64,000 nucleotides of DNA from Sphingomonas sp. PP-CE-3A-406 (GCF_003688625.1 NZ_RCWY01000001.1:434001-498000), one strand, 5' to 3'; positions 32,563 through 42,332 are shown, counted from the first letter of the stretch. A program made the numbers and translations. Notes: generated by a model from the sequence alone, not told the origin.

Positions 32563-33764
32563 AAACGGCCCTCCGCGATACGTAATATGGTGACGGCCGA
32601 TAGCGCCGCGCGCTCGGCCAGACTGTCGGGGATCATGAATTCGTCCACCGAATGGATCGCGCCGCCGCGCACGCCCATCGTGTCGACCACCGGCACGCCC
32701 GCCGCGGCGATGTTGTTGCCGTCGCAGACGCCGCCGGTCGCTTTCCATGCGATGTCGAGGCCGAGATCGCTGCCGGAGCCCTTCACCAGCTCGAACAATC
32801 GCGCGGCGCCGGCATCGATCGGTTTGGGTGGGCGGTTGAAACCGCCATGAACCTCGATCCGGACGTCGTGTTCGGCGGCGACCATCGCGACCGCGGACTC
32901 GATATGCGATTGCGCGCGCGCGATCTCGTCGAGCGTCGCGGGGCGGAAATTGATGCGGAGGATGGCGAGGTCGGGGACGACGTTGTTAGGCCCGCCGCCC
33001 TCGATCCGTGCCGGATTGACCGCCAGACGCGGACCGCGGACCTTCGCCAGCCGTACCGCGATATCGGCGGCGGCGACGATCGCGTTGCGGCCATCGTCCG
33101 GGTTGCGGCCGGCGTGCGCGCTCCGGCCGCGGACGATGATCGAGAAATTGCCCGTACCGCCGCGCGCGCCTGCCAGCGTACCGTCGGCGAGCGCGGGTTC
33201 GTAGGTGAGCGCCGCCACCTTACCCTGCGCGGCGGTGGCGAGCAGCGCGGCGGACGAGAACGAGCCGGTCTCCTCGTCCGAGTTGATCACCACGTCGTAA
33301 CCGATCCGCACCGCCGCCGGGCTCGCCTCGACCGCGGTGAGTGCGGCGAGCATCACCGCGAGGCCACCCTTCATGTCGGCGACGCCGGGACCGTTGAGAC
33401 TGCCATCGTCCTGCCAGCGAAGCGACTGGAACGCGTGATCGATCGGATAGACCGTGTCCATGTGCCCGGTGAACAGCATCCGCACCGGCGCTTCAGGCCT
33501 TACGACCAAATGCAGATGCTTGCCGTGCTGGAGCGAGGATACGACGCCGTCCGATCCGACGCTGTCGACCGGGGTCGGCTTGACCAGCGTGACCTCGCCC
33601 GGCAATCGCGCGAAGGCGTCGCCGAGCAGGGCCGCCATTGTCGCCAGCCCCGCCAGATTGCGCGTGCCGCTGTTTACCGCCGCCCAGGCCTCGACCTGCG
33701 CGAGCATCGGTGCCGCGCGCGCCGCGTCCACGGCATCGCGCTCGATAGTTGAAAATCCCCTCAT
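32559..33764 (-). CDS. M20-family zinc amidohydrolase coupled to astA
   Basis: 401-residue metal-dependent hydrolase of the ArgE/DapE/carboxypeptidase G2 group. LFTGHMDTVYP holds the first metal histidine and Asp, GPGVADMKGGLAV the bridging Asp, INSDEETGS the catalytic Glu pair, and a dimerisation domain lies in the middle (GRSAHAGRNPDDGRNA). The overlap with astA is the main clue. Family members remove acyl groups from amino acids or C-terminal Glu, so hydrolysis of N-succinylglutamate, normally done by AstE, is a sensible hypothesis. Glutamate-type exopeptidase remains possible. Confidence 0.85.
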   Translation of the reverse strand: MRGFSTIERDAVDAARAAPMLAQVEAWAAVNSGTRNLAGLATMAALLGDAFARLPGEVTLVKPTPVDSVGSDGVVSSLQHGKHLHLVVRPEAPVRMLFTGHMDTVYPIDHAFQSLRWQDDGSLNGPGVADMKGGLAVMLAALTAVEASPAAVRIGYDVVINSDEETGSFSSAALLATAAQGKVAALTYEPALADGTLAGARGGTGNFSIIVRGRSAHAGRNPDDGRNAIVAAADIAVRLAKVRGPRLAVNPARIEGGGPNNVVPDLAILRINFRPATLDEIARAQSHIESAVAMVAAEHDVRIEVHGGFNRPPKPIDAGAARLFELVKGSGSDLGLDIAWKATGGVCDGNNIAAAGVPVVDTMGVRGGAIHSVDEFMIPDSLAERAALSAVTILRIAEGRL

Positions 33765-33804
33765 CGCGCGACCCTAGCGGGGCCGGACGTGCGTGGGAAC
33801 AGCG

Positions 33805-34707
33805 TCAGAAACTGTAGACCAGCGAGGCGCGGCTGGTGGTGTCGGTCGAGACCGAGCCGATCGGGGGCTCGCTTTCATACTGGACATTGTACGACAGAGC
33901 GGCGGACAGCGGGCCGATCAGCTTGGCGGTCAGCGCCGTCGTGCCGCTCAGCGTGCTGTTGTAGCGCTGGACATAGGCGGACGCGACCTGGCTGACCGAC
34001 AGCCCGGAGAGGATCCGGATGCTGAAGTTCGCGGTTCCGCGCGCGGCAATGCTGCTCTGCTCGGTATTGTCGGTGAATTCGGTGTAGCGATACGCCGGCC
34101 CGAGCTCGAGATCGAGCTTGGTCGCGGCGGTCTTGATCACGCTGTACCCGGCACCGACCGACGTCGAATACCGGTTGAAATAGCCGAGGAACCGGTCGCC
34201 TTCATACTGCGCGACGCCGTAGATATAGGCGCGTTCGTCGATCTTGTAGTTGGGCTCGTACGAGGCGAGGTAGTGCTCGCGCGTCGTGATGTTGAGATTT
34301 TCCTGATAATCGGCCTGGGCGTGGAATTTCTGACGCCAGCGCAGGCCTTCGCGGGCGAGATCGATCACCGCGGTGCCGCCCGCCGTGTTCGAATTGCCCG
34401 TCGTCAGATAGCCGCCGACCTCCGCCTTGCCGCTCCACAGGTCGAGAAAGCTGGCCTGACGGATCACTTGGGTCCGTTGTTCGGCGCGATCGGCCTTCCA
34501 CTTTTCCGCGACCGCGAGCACTGCGTCGCCGCTGAGCGGGTCGGCGGCGCGTGCGTATTTGGCGATCGTCGCGACGTCCGCCTCGTTGCCCGCCTCCAGC
34601 GCGGCGTCGAGCATCGCGCGGATCGTCTCGGGAATCATGACCGATTGCGGATCGGGCGCGTTGGCGAGCAACAGCGGGGCGAGGATGAGGCAGAGTAAGC
34701 GACGCAC
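33805..34707 (-). CDS. DUF481 (YdiY-like) outer-membrane beta-barrel protein
   Basis: 300-residue protein with a signal peptide (MRRLLCLILAPLLLANA). A charged helical part with alanine repeats precedes the DUF481 barrel. GKAEVGGYLTTGNSNTAG is the standard entry strand, then alternating strands such as YLASYEPNYKIDERAYIYG up to the last strand SRASLVYSF with terminal Phe. The function of the family is not established; homologues are seen with salt or acid stress. It stands alone between the M20 gene and rppH on the minus strand. Confidence 0.88.
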   Translation of the reverse strand: MRRLLCLILAPLLLANAPDPQSVMIPETIRAMLDAALEAGNEADVATIAKYARAADPLSGDAVLAVAEKWKADRAEQRTQVIRQASFLDLWSGKAEVGGYLTTGNSNTAGGTAVIDLAREGLRWRQKFHAQADYQENLNITTREHYLASYEPNYKIDERAYIYGVAQYEGDRFLGYFNRYSTSVGAGYSVIKTAATKLDLELGPAYRYTEFTDNTEQSSIAARGTANFSIRILSGLSVSQVASAYVQRYNSTLSGTTALTAKLIGPLSAALSYNVQYESEPPIGSVSTDTTSRASLVYSF

Positions 34708-34759
34708 GCCGGTTTCCGTAACGGCCGCGCAACCGATTGGGAACTGCGCAACGACGCCG

Positions 34760-35242
34760 TTATGCGCCGAGATGTGGCGCGAAGGCGGCGAGTACCTGTT
34801 CGTAGAGCGCCTTCTTGAACGGCACGATCAACCGCGGCAGGTCGGCGGGATCGCTCCAGCGCCATGCACGGAATTCCTCGTGGTCGGTGGCGATGTTCAC
34901 GTCGGCGTCGATGCCGAGGAAGCGGTACAGGAACCAGCGCTGCGTCTGGCCGCGCCATTTGCCTTTCCAGACTTTCCCGAGCAGTTCGGGGGGAAGGTCG
35001 TAGATGAACTCGCCGGGGGCTTCGGCGATCAGTTCGACCTTGTCGGGCATGACGCCGGTCTCCTCGCCGAGTTCGCGCAACGCGGCGGCTTCGGCGTCCT
35101 CGCCCGGATCGATCCCGCCCTGCGGCATCTGCCACGCCTCCAGCGGCGAATCGTTGCGCTGGCCGACGAAGATCTTGCCGTCCGCGTTCACGAGCATGAT
35201 GCCGGCGCAGGGACGGTAGGGCAGGGTCGAAACGTCGGTCAA
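34760..35242 (-). CDS. rppH: RNA pyrophosphohydrolase (Nudix)
   Basis: 160-residue Nudix hydrolase that removes pyrophosphate from 5'-triphosphate mRNA, triggering RNase E decay. The Nudix box [23 protein letters not shown] is complete (about residues 41-63), and WQMPQGG before it and FIYDLP, KGQ-type [10 protein letters not shown] after it are RppH-like. The start TTG at 35242 is chosen because GCGGAG lies eight bases upstream and homologues begin here; the frame is open to 35281. Confidence 0.92.
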   Translation of the reverse strand: MTDVSTLPYRPCAGIMLVNADGKIFVGQRNDSPLEAWQMPQGGIDPGEDAEAAALRELGEETGVMPDKVELIAEAPGEFIYDLPPELLGKVWKGKWRGQTQRWFLYRFLGIDADVNIATDHEEFRAWRWSDPADLPRLIVPFKKALYEQVLAAFAPHLGA

Positions 35243-35317
35243 AAATAGTCTCCGCAACGCAGGTGCTTGGGGCTCGGGCAACTTGGGGGTCGGCAGGCGC
35301 GCTCCTACCTACGGAGC

Positions 35318-36220
35318 ATGATCCATGTCGTCCACCATCCCGACTATGTCACGCCAGCGCCAGCGCGCTCGACCTATCGCTGGAACAAGAACGGACTGAT
35401 CCGCGACCTGCTGCTCGAAAAGGGAGATGCTGTCGCATGGCACCGCGCCGAGACGACGCCGACCGCGTGGCTGGAAGCGGTGCATGACGAAGACTACGTC
35501 GCTGAGGTGCTCCGGGCGGACGTGCCTAAGGATAAGGAGCGGCGGATCGGGTTTCCGGTGACGGCGGCGGTGGCGTCGCGTGCGGCGATCGTGCCGCACG
35601 GGACCTGGCTTGCGGCATGTCTCGCGCTGGAACACGGGTTTGCGGCGAATACGGCGGGCGGAAGCCATCATGCGCTGGCGAACACCGGCGCGGGGTTCTG
35701 CGTGTTCAACGATCTCGCGGTGGCGGCGGCGCGGCTGATCGACGAGGGGCGGGTGGCGCGCGTGCTTGTGGTCGATTGCGACGTGCATCAGGGCGACGGG
35801 ACCGCGGCGCTGCTGGCTGGGCGCCCGGAGATCGCGACCTTCTCGATCCACGCGGAGAAGAACTTTCCGGTGCGGAAGGCGCGTTCGACGGTCGACGTGC
35901 CGTTGGCGGACAAGGTCGCCGACGAGGCGTATCTGGCGACGCTGGAGGCGACCCTGGTGCCGTTGCTTGACGAGTTCCGGCCGGAGCTGATCCTGTATCA
36001 GGCTGGGGTAGATCCGTTCGAGGGCGATCGGCTCGGGCGATTGGCGCTGACCTTGGAGGGTCTGGCTAGGCGGGAACGGCTTGTCGCTAGCCTTGCGATT
36101 GCGCGCGGCGTGCCGCTCGCGAGCACCGTAGGCGGTGGTTACGGCGAGGATGCGCTCGCGATCGCCGAGCGGCACGTGGCGGCGATCACGACACTGGGGG
36201 AAACTTTCGCAGCGGCGTGA
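35318..36220 (+). CDS. Class II histone-deacetylase-like zinc deacetylase
   Basis: 300-residue amidohydrolase of the HDAC/acetylpolyamine deacetylase superfamily. GGSHHA gives the paired histidines, VVDCDVHQGDGTAALL the zinc ligands, FSIHAEKNFP, and YQAGVDPFEGDRLGRL the second metal Asp; GGGYG is near the end. In bacteria such enzymes act on acetylated polyamines or small molecules. It is divergent from rppH and 33 bases before photolyase. Confidence 0.92.
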   Translation: MIHVVHHPDYVTPAPARSTYRWNKNGLIRDLLLEKGDAVAWHRAETTPTAWLEAVHDEDYVAEVLRADVPKDKERRIGFPVTAAVASRAAIVPHGTWLAACLALEHGFAANTAGGSHHALANTGAGFCVFNDLAVAAARLIDEGRVARVLVVDCDVHQGDGTAALLAGRPEIATFSIHAEKNFPVRKARSTVDVPLADKVADEAYLATLEATLVPLLDEFRPELILYQAGVDPFEGDRLGRLALTLEGLARRERLVASLAIARGVPLASTVGGGYGEDALAIAERHVAAITTLGETFAAA

Positions 36221-36253
36221 TGCTGGATCGCGGCTTGCTGCGTTGAGGATGCG

Positions 36254-37615
36254 ATGACGACTCCCACGCTTCTCTGGCTGCGCCAGGACCTCCGCCTTCA
36301 CGATCACCCCGCGCTGATCGCCGCCACGCATGCCGGGCCGGTGATCCCGGTCTACGTGCTCGACGACGACGCGCCGGGGAAATGGACAATGGGCGGCGCA
36401 CAGCGGTGGTGGCTGCACCACACGCTCGACTCGTTTGCCAAGTCGCTGGCGGACAAGGGATCGAAGCTGATCTTGCGACGCGGCGATGCGGTCGAGGTGC
36501 TGACGGCATTGATGAAGGAAACCGGTGCCGAGCAGGTGCATGCGATCCGGCATTACGAGCCGTGGTGGCGGAAGGCCGAGGCGGCGCTTGACGATCGGCT
36601 GTGCCTGCATGACGGCAACCATCTTGCCCGCGTCGAGGATGTTAAGACGGGGTCGGGCGGGCAGTTCAAGGTATATTCGTCGTTCTGGAAGGCGTTGAAC
36701 CAGATGATGCCGCCCGGCGACCCCGAGCTTGCGCCGCGAACGATCCCGGCGCCGTCGAAATGGCCGAAGAGCGAGACGCTGTCGGAGTGGGACCTGCTGC
36801 CGACAAAGCCGGACTGGTCGACCGGGTTCGGCGACTGGACGCCGGGCGAGGCTCAGGCGCTGAAGAACGCGAAGGCGATGGCGCCGATCGTCGAGGCGTA
36901 TGACGTCGATCGCAACATGCCGTCGATCGAGGGCACCTCACGCCTGTCGCCGCATCTGCATTTCGGCGAGATCTCGCCGCGTGCGGTGTGGCATGCAGTC
37001 GACGGGCACGGCGATGCGACGACGTTCCGCAAGGAACTGGCGTGGCGGGACTTCACCGATGGCGTCGTGCTGACGATGCCGGACTACGGCGACACGAACG
37101 GGCGACCAAAGTTCGACAAGCTCCCTTGGCGATCGGGTAAGGACGCCGAGGCGGACCTGAAGGCGTGGCAGGAGGGCAAGACCGGCTATCCGATCGTCGA
37201 TGCCGGGATGCGTCAGCTCTGGGCGACCGGCTGGATGCACAACCGCGTGCGGATGATCACGGCGAGCTTCCTGGTGAAGCATCTGCTGATCGACTGGCGC
37301 GAGGGCGAGCGGTGGTTCTGGGACTGCTTGGTCGATGCGGACTACGGGAATAATTCGGTGAACTGGCAATGGGTCTCGGGGACCGGCGTGGATTCGAACA
37401 TGTTCGGGCGGATCATGGCGCCGCTGACGCAGTCGGAGAAGTTCGATGCGGGGGACTATATTCGCGAATGGGTGCCGGAACTGGCGAAGGTGACCGGCGA
37501 CGCGATCCATGATCCGGAGGAGTCCGGGTGTCGGCCTAAGGCGTATCCGGCAAAGATCGTCGGCCACCGCGAAGGGCGGGAGCGGGCGCTCGAGGCTGGG
37601 CGGCACGCGCGATAA
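36254..37615 (+). CDS. phrB: Deoxyribodipyrimidine photolyase
   Basis: 453-residue light-driven flavoenzyme that splits cyclobutane pyrimidine dimers. An N-terminal antenna domain (LLWLRQDLRLHDHPALIAA) is followed by the FAD domain, with TSRLSPHLHFGEISPR, ELAWRDF and the strongly conserved DAGMRQLWATGWMHNRVRM (residues about 315-335) and NWQWVSGTG. All FAD-contacting blocks are present, so it should be active. It may be co-transcribed with the deacetylase; a dyad repeat follows it. Confidence 0.96.
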   Translation: MTTPTLLWLRQDLRLHDHPALIAATHAGPVIPVYVLDDDAPGKWTMGGAQRWWLHHTLDSFAKSLADKGSKLILRRGDAVEVLTALMKETGAEQVHAIRHYEPWWRKAEAALDDRLCLHDGNHLARVEDVKTGSGGQFKVYSSFWKALNQMMPPGDPELAPRTIPAPSKWPKSETLSEWDLLPTKPDWSTGFGDWTPGEAQALKNAKAMAPIVEAYDVDRNMPSIEGTSRLSPHLHFGEISPRAVWHAVDGHGDATTFRKELAWRDFTDGVVLTMPDYGDTNGRPKFDKLPWRSGKDAEADLKAWQEGKTGYPIVDAGMRQLWATGWMHNRVRMITASFLVKHLLIDWREGERWFWDCLVDADYGNNSVNWQWVSGTGVDSNMFGRIMAPLTQSEKFDAGDYIREWVPELAKVTGDAIHDPEESGCRPKAYPAKIVGHREGRERALEAGRHAR

Positions 37616-37644
37616 GCGGGAACCGCATCCGCAGTTTTCTCGCT

Positions 37645-37737
37645 GTCATGCCGGACTTGTTCCGGCATCCACGGTGCCGCGATCTCAAGGACGTATGATG
37701 TGCGGATCGGTGGACCCCGGAACAAGTCCGGGGTGAC
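37645..37737. repeat. Bipartite dyad repeat (copy 4)
   Basis: Arm 37645-37671 (GTCATGCCGGACTTGTTCCG then GCATCCA) and arm 37711-37737 are inverted copies that differ at four positions. The changes occur in pairs that keep each mini-hairpin intact (GCCGGA/TCCGGC versus CCCGGA/TCCGGG), a covariation sign of RNA or cruciform structure. It follows the photolyase stop. Confidence 0.8.
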
Positions 37738-37843
37738 GGAGCAGTTGGGGCTGGTCGGATGCCTAACAGCCCACCGCAGCGAGCAGGCGTGATTTGCCGC
37801 CGCCTCTTTCCTAGCCGCGGCTCCTGTTGCATGGAGCGCCGCG

Positions 37844-39088
37844 ATGACTGCCGTTCCCGCTTTCGATGATGTGCCCACCGCGCAAGGTTCCACGGTTGCG
37901 CGCCTCGTCGCGCCGGTGTTTCACCGTCTGCTCGACCGGATCGACGCGGGGCTTGAGAGCGGCGGCATAGACGCGCACTTGCCCGACGGCACGCGGCGGC
38001 TGATCGGCGGTCGGGCTCCGGGGCCTTTGCCCGTCGTGACGTTACACCGTTGGCGCGCGCTGGTGCGGTTGGCGACCGCGGGGTCGGTCGGCTGGTACGA
38101 AGGCTGGGCGGCAGGCGACTGGTCGAGCCCCGATCCCGTCCCGCTATTCGACCTGTTCATGCGCAACCGCCGCTCGCTCGGGGGCGCAGCACGGTCGGGC
38201 GGCGTGGTGCGGCTGGCGGCGCGGGCGTGGCACCGGATGCGGCGCAACGACCCGACCGGATCGCGCAAGAACATCGCCGCGCATTACGACCTCGGCAACG
38301 ATTTCTACGAGACGTGGCTCGATCCCAGCCTGACCTATTCGAGCGCGATCTTTGCCGAGCCGGTCGACGATGCCGAACCGCATGAGGCGGCGCAGGCGAC
38401 CAAGCTGCGCGCGATCCTCGACCGGACCGGGGCGCGGGCGGGCGATACGATTCTCGAGATCGGCTGCGGTTGGGGATCGTTCGCCGAGATGGCAGCGCGC
38501 GCGGGGATCGGCGTGCATGCGCTGACGCTGTCGATTGAGCAGAAGCGACAGGTCGACGAGCGGATCGCGGCGGCACGGCTCGACGGGGTGCAAGTGGCGC
38601 TGACCGACTACCGCGACGTCACCGGGACCTATGATGCGGTGGCGAGTATCGAGATGGTCGAGGCGGTCGGCGAGGAATATTGGCCGGTGTATCTCGACGC
38701 GATCGCCCGCGCGTTGAAGCCGGGCGGGCGTGCGGCGTTGCAGTATATCTCGATCGACGATGCGATCTTCGATTCCTATTCGCGGAGTGTCGACTTCATC
38801 CAGCGCTACGTATTTCCGGGCGGGATGCTATTGTCGGAGCCGCGATTTCGCGCGCTGGCCGAAGCGCGGGGGCTGGCGTGGGAGGATCGGCGCGGGTTCG
38901 GACTGCACTATGCCGAGACGTTGCGGCGGTGGCGCGTTGCGTTCGACGCGGCGGTCGCGGAGGGGCGGTTGCCGGAGCGGTTCGATGCGCGGTTCGTGGC
39001 GTTGTGGCGCTACTATCTGATGTATTGCGAGGGCGGGTTTCTCGGCGGCGGGATCGATGTCGCGCAGGTTACGCTGGTGAAGCGCTAA
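37844..39088 (+). CDS. cfa: Cyclopropane-fatty-acyl-phospholipid synthase family methyltransferase
   Basis: 414-residue SAM-dependent enzyme that methylenates unsaturated lipid acyl chains. NIAAHYDLGNDFYETWLDPS is the family block before the SAM site, TILEIGCGWGSFAEMAAR is motif I, and SIEMVEAVGEEYW and YIFP-type RYVFPGGMLL follow. The N-terminal 120 residues are the usual lipid-binding part. Homologues also act in mycolate-like or carotenoid contexts, so the exact product is uncertain. Its end faces the SDR gene, with a dyad repeat filling the gap. Confidence 0.92.
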   Translation: MTAVPAFDDVPTAQGSTVARLVAPVFHRLLDRIDAGLESGGIDAHLPDGTRRLIGGRAPGPLPVVTLHRWRALVRLATAGSVGWYEGWAAGDWSSPDPVPLFDLFMRNRRSLGGAARSGGVVRLAARAWHRMRRNDPTGSRKNIAAHYDLGNDFYETWLDPSLTYSSAIFAEPVDDAEPHEAAQATKLRAILDRTGARAGDTILEIGCGWGSFAEMAARAGIGVHALTLSIEQKRQVDERIAAARLDGVQVALTDYRDVTGTYDAVASIEMVEAVGEEYWPVYLDAIARALKPGGRAALQYISIDDAIFDSYSRSVDFIQRYVFPGGMLLSEPRFRALAEARGLAWEDRRGFGLHYAETLRRWRVAFDAAVAEGRLPERFDARFVALWRYYLMYCEGGFLGGGIDVAQVTLVKR

Positions 39089-39093
39089 CGCTG

Positions 39094-39163
39094 TCCTGCG
39101 AATGCAGGAGCCCAGGGTAACGGGCGGTGGCGATTGTGATCCTGGGCTCCTGCGTTCGCAGGA
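39094..39163. repeat. Bipartite dyad repeat (copy 5)
   Basis: TCCTGCGAATGCAGGAGCCC plus AGG (39094-39116) and its inverted copy (39141-39163) differ at one base. Each arm is a TCCTGC/GCAGGA hairpin. It occupies nearly all of the 81 bases between two convergent genes. Confidence 0.85.
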
Positions 39164-39169
39164 GAACGG

Positions 39170-39880
39170 TTAGCCGACCCGCTCGAAGTGACCAGCTTCG
39201 AAGCCTTCGATCGCCAGCGCGACGATGCGGTCGGCCACGACAGTCGGTTCCTTGACCGAGTTCGGATCCTCGCCCGGATAGGCGCGCGCACGCATCTTGG
39301 TCCGCGTCGCGCCGGGATCGACGATCGCGGTGCGGATCGCGCTGATCTCCGCCATCTCGTCACCGTATGCGCCCAGCAACGTCTCGAACGCAGCCTTCGA
39401 CGCGCCGTAGAGGCCCCAGTACGCGCGAGGTTTGCGGCCGACGCTGGAGGTCACGCCGATCACACGCGCCGACTTCGCCTTCTTCAGCATCGAATCGAAC
39501 GCCGCGATCAACGCGGCCTGTGCGCTGACGTTGAGCGTCAGAACCTGCGCCATTTCCTTGGGATCAATCGCCGGCACCGACGACAGCGAGCCCAGCATGC
39601 CGGCGTTAAGCACCAGAATATCGAGCGCATCCCAACGGTCGCCAATTGCGGTCGCCAACCGAGCAATGGCTTCGCTCTCGGCAAGATCGAGAGGCGCGAT
39701 CGTCGCTGAACCACCCGCGGCATGGATCGTCGCCTCGACTTCTTCGAGACCACCCGGCGTACGCGCCGTCAGGACGACATGCGCGCCCTTTGCCGCCAGC
39801 GCGATCGCGGTCGCGGCGCCGATACCGCGGCTTGCACCGGTGACCAGCGCCAGCCGGCCTTCGAGAGGCTTGTCCGTCAT
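39170..39880 (-). CDS. Short-chain dehydrogenase/reductase
   Basis: 236-residue NAD(P)-dependent oxidoreductase. The cofactor loop is TGASRGIGAATAIAL, NAG is in LVLNAGML, the catalytic Ser lies in GVTSSVGRK, and the catalytic Tyr-Lys in YGASKAAFE. ATG 39880 was chosen because the cofactor strand starts right after it. It is just downstream of purF on the same strand and may be cotranscribed. The substrate is unknown. Confidence 0.9.
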   Translation of the reverse strand: MTDKPLEGRLALVTGASRGIGAATAIALAAKGAHVVLTARTPGGLEEVEATIHAAGGSATIAPLDLAESEAIARLATAIGDRWDALDILVLNAGMLGSLSSVPAIDPKEMAQVLTLNVSAQAALIAAFDSMLKKAKSARVIGVTSSVGRKPRAYWGLYGASKAAFETLLGAYGDEMAEISAIRTAIVDPGATRTKMRARAYPGEDPNSVKEPTVVADRIVALAIEGFEAGHFERVG

Positions 39881-39896
39881 ATACGCTCCGCGAGTA

Positions 39897-41354
39897 TCAG
39901 ATGACGCGTTCGGCGAGCATCGCGAACTGGTCGACTTCCGAGCCTTCGTCATGGTCGGTCAGCGTCGTCGGGTAATCGCCGGTGAAGCACGCATCGCAAT
40001 ATTTCGGGCGGACGTCCGCGCGCTTCGCCTCGCCGAGCGCCTTGTAGAGCCCGTCGATCGAGATGAAGTTCAGGCTGTCGGCATGGATGAACCCGGTCAT
40101 CCCGCCGAGATCGAGCTTGGCAGCGAGCAGCTTCTCGCGCTCGGGCGTGTCGACGCCATAGAAGCAGGAATGCCGCGTCGGTGGGCTGGCGATCCGCATG
40201 TGCACTTCGGCGGCGCCGGCTTCGCGCATCATCTCGACGATCTTGAGCGAGGTCGTGCCGCGGACGATCGAATCGTCGACGAGGATGACCCGCTTGCCCT
40301 TGATGAGCGCGCGGTTGGCGTTGTGCTTGAGCTTCACGCCGAGATGGCGGACCTTGTCGCCCGGCGAGATGAAGGTGCGGCCGACATAGTGCGAGCGGAT
40401 GATGCCGAGCTCGAACGGGATGCCCGACTGCTGGGCATAGCCGATCGCCGCCGGCGTGCCCGAATCGGGGACCGGAATGACGAGGTCGGCATCGACCGGT
40501 GATTCGATCGCGAGCTGCGCGCCGATTGCCTTCCGGACCGAATAGATCGAGTGATCGTCGACGATCGAATCGGGGCGCGAGAAATACACCCATTCGAAGA
40601 TGCACGGCCGCGCCGCCATCGGCGCGAACGGGCGGATCGAGCGAATCTCCGAACCCTGGACGATGACCAGCTCGCCCGGCTCGATCGCGCGGACAAAGGT
40701 GGCGCCGACGACGTCGAGCGCGACCGTCTCCGAGGCGAAGATCACCGCATCGCCGAGCTTGCCCATGACGAGCGGCCGGATGCCGAGCGGATCGCGGCAG
40801 GCGATCATGCCTTCCGGCGTCATCACGATCAGCGAATAGGCGCCTTCGATCTGCTTCAGCGCGTCGATGAAGCGATCAAGCAGCGTGCGGTAATTGGACG
40901 TCGCGACGAGGTGGATGATCGTCTCGGTATCGCTGGTGGACTGGAAGATCGAACCGCGGCGAACGAGCTCGCGCCGCAACCGCATCGCGTTCGAGATGTT
41001 GCCGTTATGCGCGATCGCGAATCCACCGGTCGACAACTCGGCATAGAGCGGCTGGACGTTGCGCAAGGCCGTCTCGCCGGTCGTCGAATAGCGGACATGC
41101 CCGCACGCCACCGTGCCCGGCAGCGACCGGATCACGTCGTCGCGGTCGAAGTTCCCGGCGACATGGCCCATCGCGCGATGCGTATGGAAATGCGCGCCGT
41201 CGAAGGTCGTGATGCCGGCGGCCTCCTGGCCGCGGTGCTGCAACGCGTGCAGCCCCAAGGCTACGAGCGCGGCTGCGCCATCGGTGGCCGAAACGCCAAA
41301 CACCCCGCATTCTTCGCGGAGTTTGTCGTCATCATAAGGGTTTGTCGTCAGCAT
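39897..41354 (-). CDS. purF: Amidophosphoribosyltransferase
   Basis: 485-residue enzyme committing PRPP to purine synthesis by forming phosphoribosylamine from glutamine. A short propeptide precedes the nucleophile Cys in REECGVFGV (about residue 16), then [15 protein letters not shown]. The PRPP loop is [14 protein letters not shown]. Cysteines near the end ([11 protein letters not shown]) fit the Bacillus-type enzyme with an iron-sulfur cluster. ATG 41354 chosen at the family start; the open frame extends further upstream without homology. Confidence 0.96.
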   Translation of the reverse strand: MLTTNPYDDDKLREECGVFGVSATDGAAALVALGLHALQHRGQEAAGITTFDGAHFHTHRAMGHVAGNFDRDDVIRSLPGTVACGHVRYSTTGETALRNVQPLYAELSTGGFAIAHNGNISNAMRLRRELVRRGSIFQSTSDTETIIHLVATSNYRTLLDRFIDALKQIEGAYSLIVMTPEGMIACRDPLGIRPLVMGKLGDAVIFASETVALDVVGATFVRAIEPGELVIVQGSEIRSIRPFAPMAARPCIFEWVYFSRPDSIVDDHSIYSVRKAIGAQLAIESPVDADLVIPVPDSGTPAAIGYAQQSGIPFELGIIRSHYVGRTFISPGDKVRHLGVKLKHNANRALIKGKRVILVDDSIVRGTTSLKIVEMMREAGAAEVHMRIASPPTRHSCFYGVDTPEREKLLAAKLDLGGMTGFIHADSLNFISIDGLYKALGEAKRADVRPKYCDACFTGDYPTTLTDHDEGSEVDQFAMLAERVI

Positions 41355-41474
41355 GCCGGTTCTCACGTCGTGCGGAAGCTGCCCTATACGAGCGGATCGC
41401 CGGCTTGTCGCCTGTTTGTAATAACATTGCGCGTCGCTGGTCGCATCGGGCTGGGTTTCGAGTATATCCGGAGC

Positions 41475-41837
41475 ATGACACACAGCCGCGACACGGGTCT
41501 CACGCTCGATCCGAAATTCGATTCCGCTGGGCTCCTGACCGCGGTCGTCACCGATCGCGTATCGGGCGACGTGCTGATGGTCGCGCATATGAACGCCGAG
41601 GCGCTAGCGGAAACGCAGGCGACCGGCGAGGCGCATTTCTGGTCGCGGAGCCGGGAGAAGCTCTGGAAGAAAGGCGAAACGTCGGGGAACGTGCTGCGTG
41701 TCGCCGAGCTGCGGATCGATTGCGACCAGGATGCGGTGTGGGTGATCGTCGATGCCGCAGGGCCGGCGTGCCATACCGGCGAGCGCACCTGCTTCTTCCG
41801 GCGGATTGAAGGGGGCAGACTGGTGCCGGCCGAATGA
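41475..41837 (+). CDS. hisI: Phosphoribosyl-AMP cyclohydrolase
   Basis: 120-residue zinc enzyme for the third step of histidine synthesis. [34 protein letters not shown] and the metal cysteines in [11 protein letters not shown] are complete. The hisE domain is absent, as usual in alphaproteobacteria. CCGGAG lies just before the ATG. It is divergent from purF, and its stop overlaps the next gene (ATGA). Confidence 0.97.
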   Translation: MTHSRDTGLTLDPKFDSAGLLTAVVTDRVSGDVLMVAHMNAEALAETQATGEAHFWSRSREKLWKKGETSGNVLRVAELRIDCDQDAVWVIVDAAGPACHTGERTCFFRRIEGGRLVPAE

Positions 41838-42319
41838 AGCGCGTGCTGCTGCTCGCGCTCATGCTCGGCGGGTGTGGGCGGGCGCCGGCGACTGCTGTGG
41901 CGGACAGCGCGGGGGCTCGGCTCGAGGCTGCGGCCGAGACGGCGGGGATCGTGCCCGACCCGAACGCCCCGCTGCAAGGATCATGGGCACGAGATACGGA
42001 CCGCGTTTGCGTCGTCGGCACCGATAAGACCGCACGGATCGGCGTCAGCGTCGACTATGGCGAGGATCAGGCGTGCGCCGGATCAGGGACCGTGGAGCGG
42101 TCGGGCGATGCACTGAAACTTGCGCTCGGCGCCTGCAAGTTCGATGCGCGCTTCGACGGTGATCGGATCGTTTTCCCCGCCGAAGTACCCGAAGCCTGCG
42201 AGTCCCTCTGCACCGGCCGCGCCTCGCTCGCGGCACTGGCCGTCGACCGGCTCAGCGAATCGCGATCGGAAGCCGCGACGCTACGGTCGACGAAGGGAAA
42301 GTTGCTTTGCGGCAATTGA
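41834..42319 (+). CDS. Hypothetical lipoprotein
   Basis: 161-residue exported protein with a lipobox ([10 protein letters not shown]; Cys at about residue 14), so likely anchored to a membrane. The mature part has six further cysteines (VCVV, QACA, GACK, EACESLC, LLC) that could form disulfides. I do not recognise a domain. The start overlaps the hisI stop by four bases, so they are probably cotranscribed, though a shared function is doubtful. Confidence 0.8.
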   Translation: MKRVLLLALMLGGCGRAPATAVADSAGARLEAAAETAGIVPDPNAPLQGSWARDTDRVCVVGTDKTARIGVSVDYGEDQACAGSGTVERSGDALKLALGACKFDARFDGDRIVFPAEVPEACESLCTGRASLAALAVDRLSESRSEAATLRSTKGKLLCGN

Positions 42320-42332
42320 CGTTGACGTAAAC
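42314..42332 (+). promoter_or_regulatory. Candidate MerR-type operator/promoter
   Basis: TTGACGTTGACGTAA (42316-42330) is near-palindromic and resembles the operators of LiuR-type MerR regulators of acyl-CoA degradation. TTGACG could also be a -35 with TTATTT (42338-42343) as -10. The MerR ATG at 42352 would then be almost leaderless. Confidence 0.4.

Noticed and set aside
9557..39163. Dyad repeats as a CRISPR array or insertion-sequence ends
   Set aside because: The copies are far apart, inverted within each element, without regular spacers, target duplications or transposase genes.
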